NCBI RefSeq assembly: GCF_900155395.1 | Contig: NZ_LT699724.1 | Coordinates: 62,001 to 126,000 of the forward strand | From: Merdibacter massiliensis | GTDB taxonomy: Bacteria > Bacillota_I > Bacilli_A > Erysipelotrichales > Erysipelotrichaceae | Direction of reading: 5' to 3' | Length of the DNA: 64,000 bases | Shown: positions 62,837-64,000 of the stretch, piece after piece | How the letters are laid out: each line of letters opens with the position of its first letter | Numbering within the stretch: the stretch's first letter is position 1 | The notes under the pieces: model-generated | The model's input: the letters and a program-made list of their open reading frames with translations, nothing else | What the model was told of the DNA's origin: nothing | The model's database searches: none | Translations under genes and position numbers: made by a program

Positions 62837-64000
62837 CAAGGAGTCAACTGGAACAAATATCTTGATCACCCTGCTCACAGAGGGCGTGAAGAATATAATT
62901 CCTTCAAGATAATCAAAGTCATCCTGTTTGCGTTCATGAATCATATTTATAGTCTAAGAGATATTGAAAAAAGCTGTAGAACGGACATCCGTTTCATGTT
63001 CTTGATGCAGGAGGAAATGCCAAGTCACATGGCATTTCATCGTTTCATCCAAAAGTATTTAAAATATGACATCCAATTCATTTTTAGAGATATATTTGAA
63101 TCAATTGATCATGATACGGTTTATATTGATGGAACCAAGCTTGAGGCCAATGCCAACAAGTTTACTTTCATCTGGAAAAAGACCGCAATCAAAACAAGAG
63201 ATAAAATATTCACTCGATTAAACGAATGGGTCAGGAAACTGGGTGATCGTATTGAAGCATCTCAAAAAGAGGAGTGGACAATAAAAGACATAGAAAATAT
63301 GGCTAACCAAATTTTTCATATCGTTGAACAAGAGGGAATCACTTTCATTTATGGAAAAGGTAAGCGAAAAAGCCAGATCCAGCGTTATTATGATGAATTG
63401 ATGAAATACAAAGAAACACTGCAAAACTGTTTGGAAAGAATTGAACTATGCGGACCTGACAGAAACAGCTGTTCGAAAACAGACCACGATGCAACGATGA
63501 TGCACATGAAAGAGGACCATTATATGAAGACAGGAATCTTCAAGGCAGGATACAATGCACAGATAGCAGTAAGCAGCGAATATATCCAATTGGCTTGTAT
63601 CTATCAGGATAGAACCGATCAAAAGACATTTATCAAATTTCTTGAAACATTCAGAGCACTTTATAACAGGATGCCTAAAACAGTAGCAGCGGATGCAGGA
63701 TATGGATCCTATGATAATTATTTCTTCTGTTTAGAAAATGATATGGAAGCCTATATCAAATATATGATGTATTCAAAAGAAAAAGAAACGAGCTACAAGA
63801 AAAAAACATTCATCAAATCAAACTGGAACAGAAATGGAAATGGAAGATATATCTGCCCGGCAGGACATGAATTTGGCTGTATCAATGAAACGGTTGATAA
63901 GAGAAGCAAATATTATCGAATCAATCAAACGCACAGTTGTGGCAAATGCACGGATTGCCCACTCAAATCTCAATGTACGAAAGCCAAGGGAGATCGAACG
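62837..64000 (+). pseudogene. IS1182-type transposase, N-terminus missing, 3' end beyond the window
   Basis: An uninterrupted frame runs from 62837 (after a TAG at 62834) to the window end, over 380 codons. It matches IS1182-type transposases: KIIKVILFAFMNHIYSLRDIE, FRDIFESIDHDTVYIDGTKLEANANK (first DDE Asp), KTGIFKAGYNAQIAVS, KTVAADAGYGSYDNY (second Asp), and a Cys-rich CGKCTDCPLKSQC segment. Homologues have about 50 more residues before the first visible ones, but no ATG, GTG or TTG occurs in frame until ATG 62936, already inside the conserved part. I infer a deletion of the start and first residues. Confidence 0.75.

Larger units (their letters stand above)
62751..64000 (+). mobile_element. 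IS1182-type insertion sequence, left end and part of body (runs off window)
   Basis: GAGGCTGT at 62751-62758 resembles the terminal repeat commonly seen in this IS group and begins 18 bases after groEL. A terminator hairpin (62783-62824) and the truncated transposase frame follow. The right end is outside the window, so terminal repeats cannot be compared. Confidence 0.6.

Overview
The window is a low-GC, AT-rich stretch of chromosome from a Gram-positive bacterium of the phylum Bacillota. Strong Shine-Dalgarno sites, frequent GTG/TTG starts, tRNA- and T-box-controlled aminoacyl-tRNA synthetases, CIRCE-type heat-shock operators, a PrkC/PrpC pair, pyruvate phosphate dikinase, rubrerythrin and a sporulation protein of the YunB family all fit an anaerobic, spore-forming gut Firmicute. 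The gene mix most resembles Erysipelotrichia (Clostridium innocuum relatives), but genus and species cannot be fixed from the sequence alone.

Layout. 1-5.1 kb: end of a cyclophilin, a small membrane protein, a HAD phosphatase, a TrmH-type rRNA methylase, a degenerate NAD-synthetase-like protein, rubrerythrin, a small unknown gene and yunB. 5.1-5.4 kb: tRNA-Leu and tRNA-Cys with their own promoter and terminator. 5.4-15.3 kb: the classical Firmicute cluster priA, PAP2 phosphatase, rsmB, rlmN, prpC, prkC, rsgA, rpe, thiN (replication restart, rRNA modification, Ser/Thr signalling, ribosome assembly). 15.4-16.8 kb: a membrane protein fused to a possible permuted papain-like domain. 16.8-23.7 kb: rpmB, then a peptidoglycan cluster (PBP/ftsI, murE, mraY, murD, uppP). 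23.7-33.3 kb: trpS with a T-box, an Spx-like regulator, rarA, a cytidylate-kinase-like protein, ppdK, an Mbeg1-like lipase-fold protein, a CIRCE-controlled hsp20, a DUF308 membrane protein and ogt. 33.4-34.7 kb: an IS110 element. 34.9-44.7 kb: tag, a blaI/blaR1-like regulatory pair, a purF-like gene, a BceAB-type ABC transporter, a secreted nuclease with an upstream partner and a CmpB-like membrane protein. 44.7-48.6 kb, minus strand: a MoxR / DUF58 / transglutaminase operon. 48.8-57.2 kb: GNAT, purA-purC-purB, a ZIP transporter, M29 aminopeptidase and a DUF2207 membrane protein. 57.2-62.7 kb: T-box-controlled thrS, a solute-binding lipoprotein, a NifX-like protein and CIRCE-controlled groES-groEL. 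62.75-64 kb: an IS1182-type transposase that lacks its N-terminus and runs off the window.

The region is mostly housekeeping. I found no CRISPR array, prophage, restriction system or clear new defence system. The most unusual items are a PurF homologue whose nucleophilic Cys is Ser, a NadE-like pseudoenzyme without catalytic residues or ATPase domain, the DUF308/permuted-papain fusion, an Spx-like protein with a four-cysteine tail, a threonyl-tRNA synthetase lacking the TGS domain, and structural oddities around the two insertion sequences. Coordinates for starts were chosen from Shine-Dalgarno placement and family alignment from memory; no database search was run.
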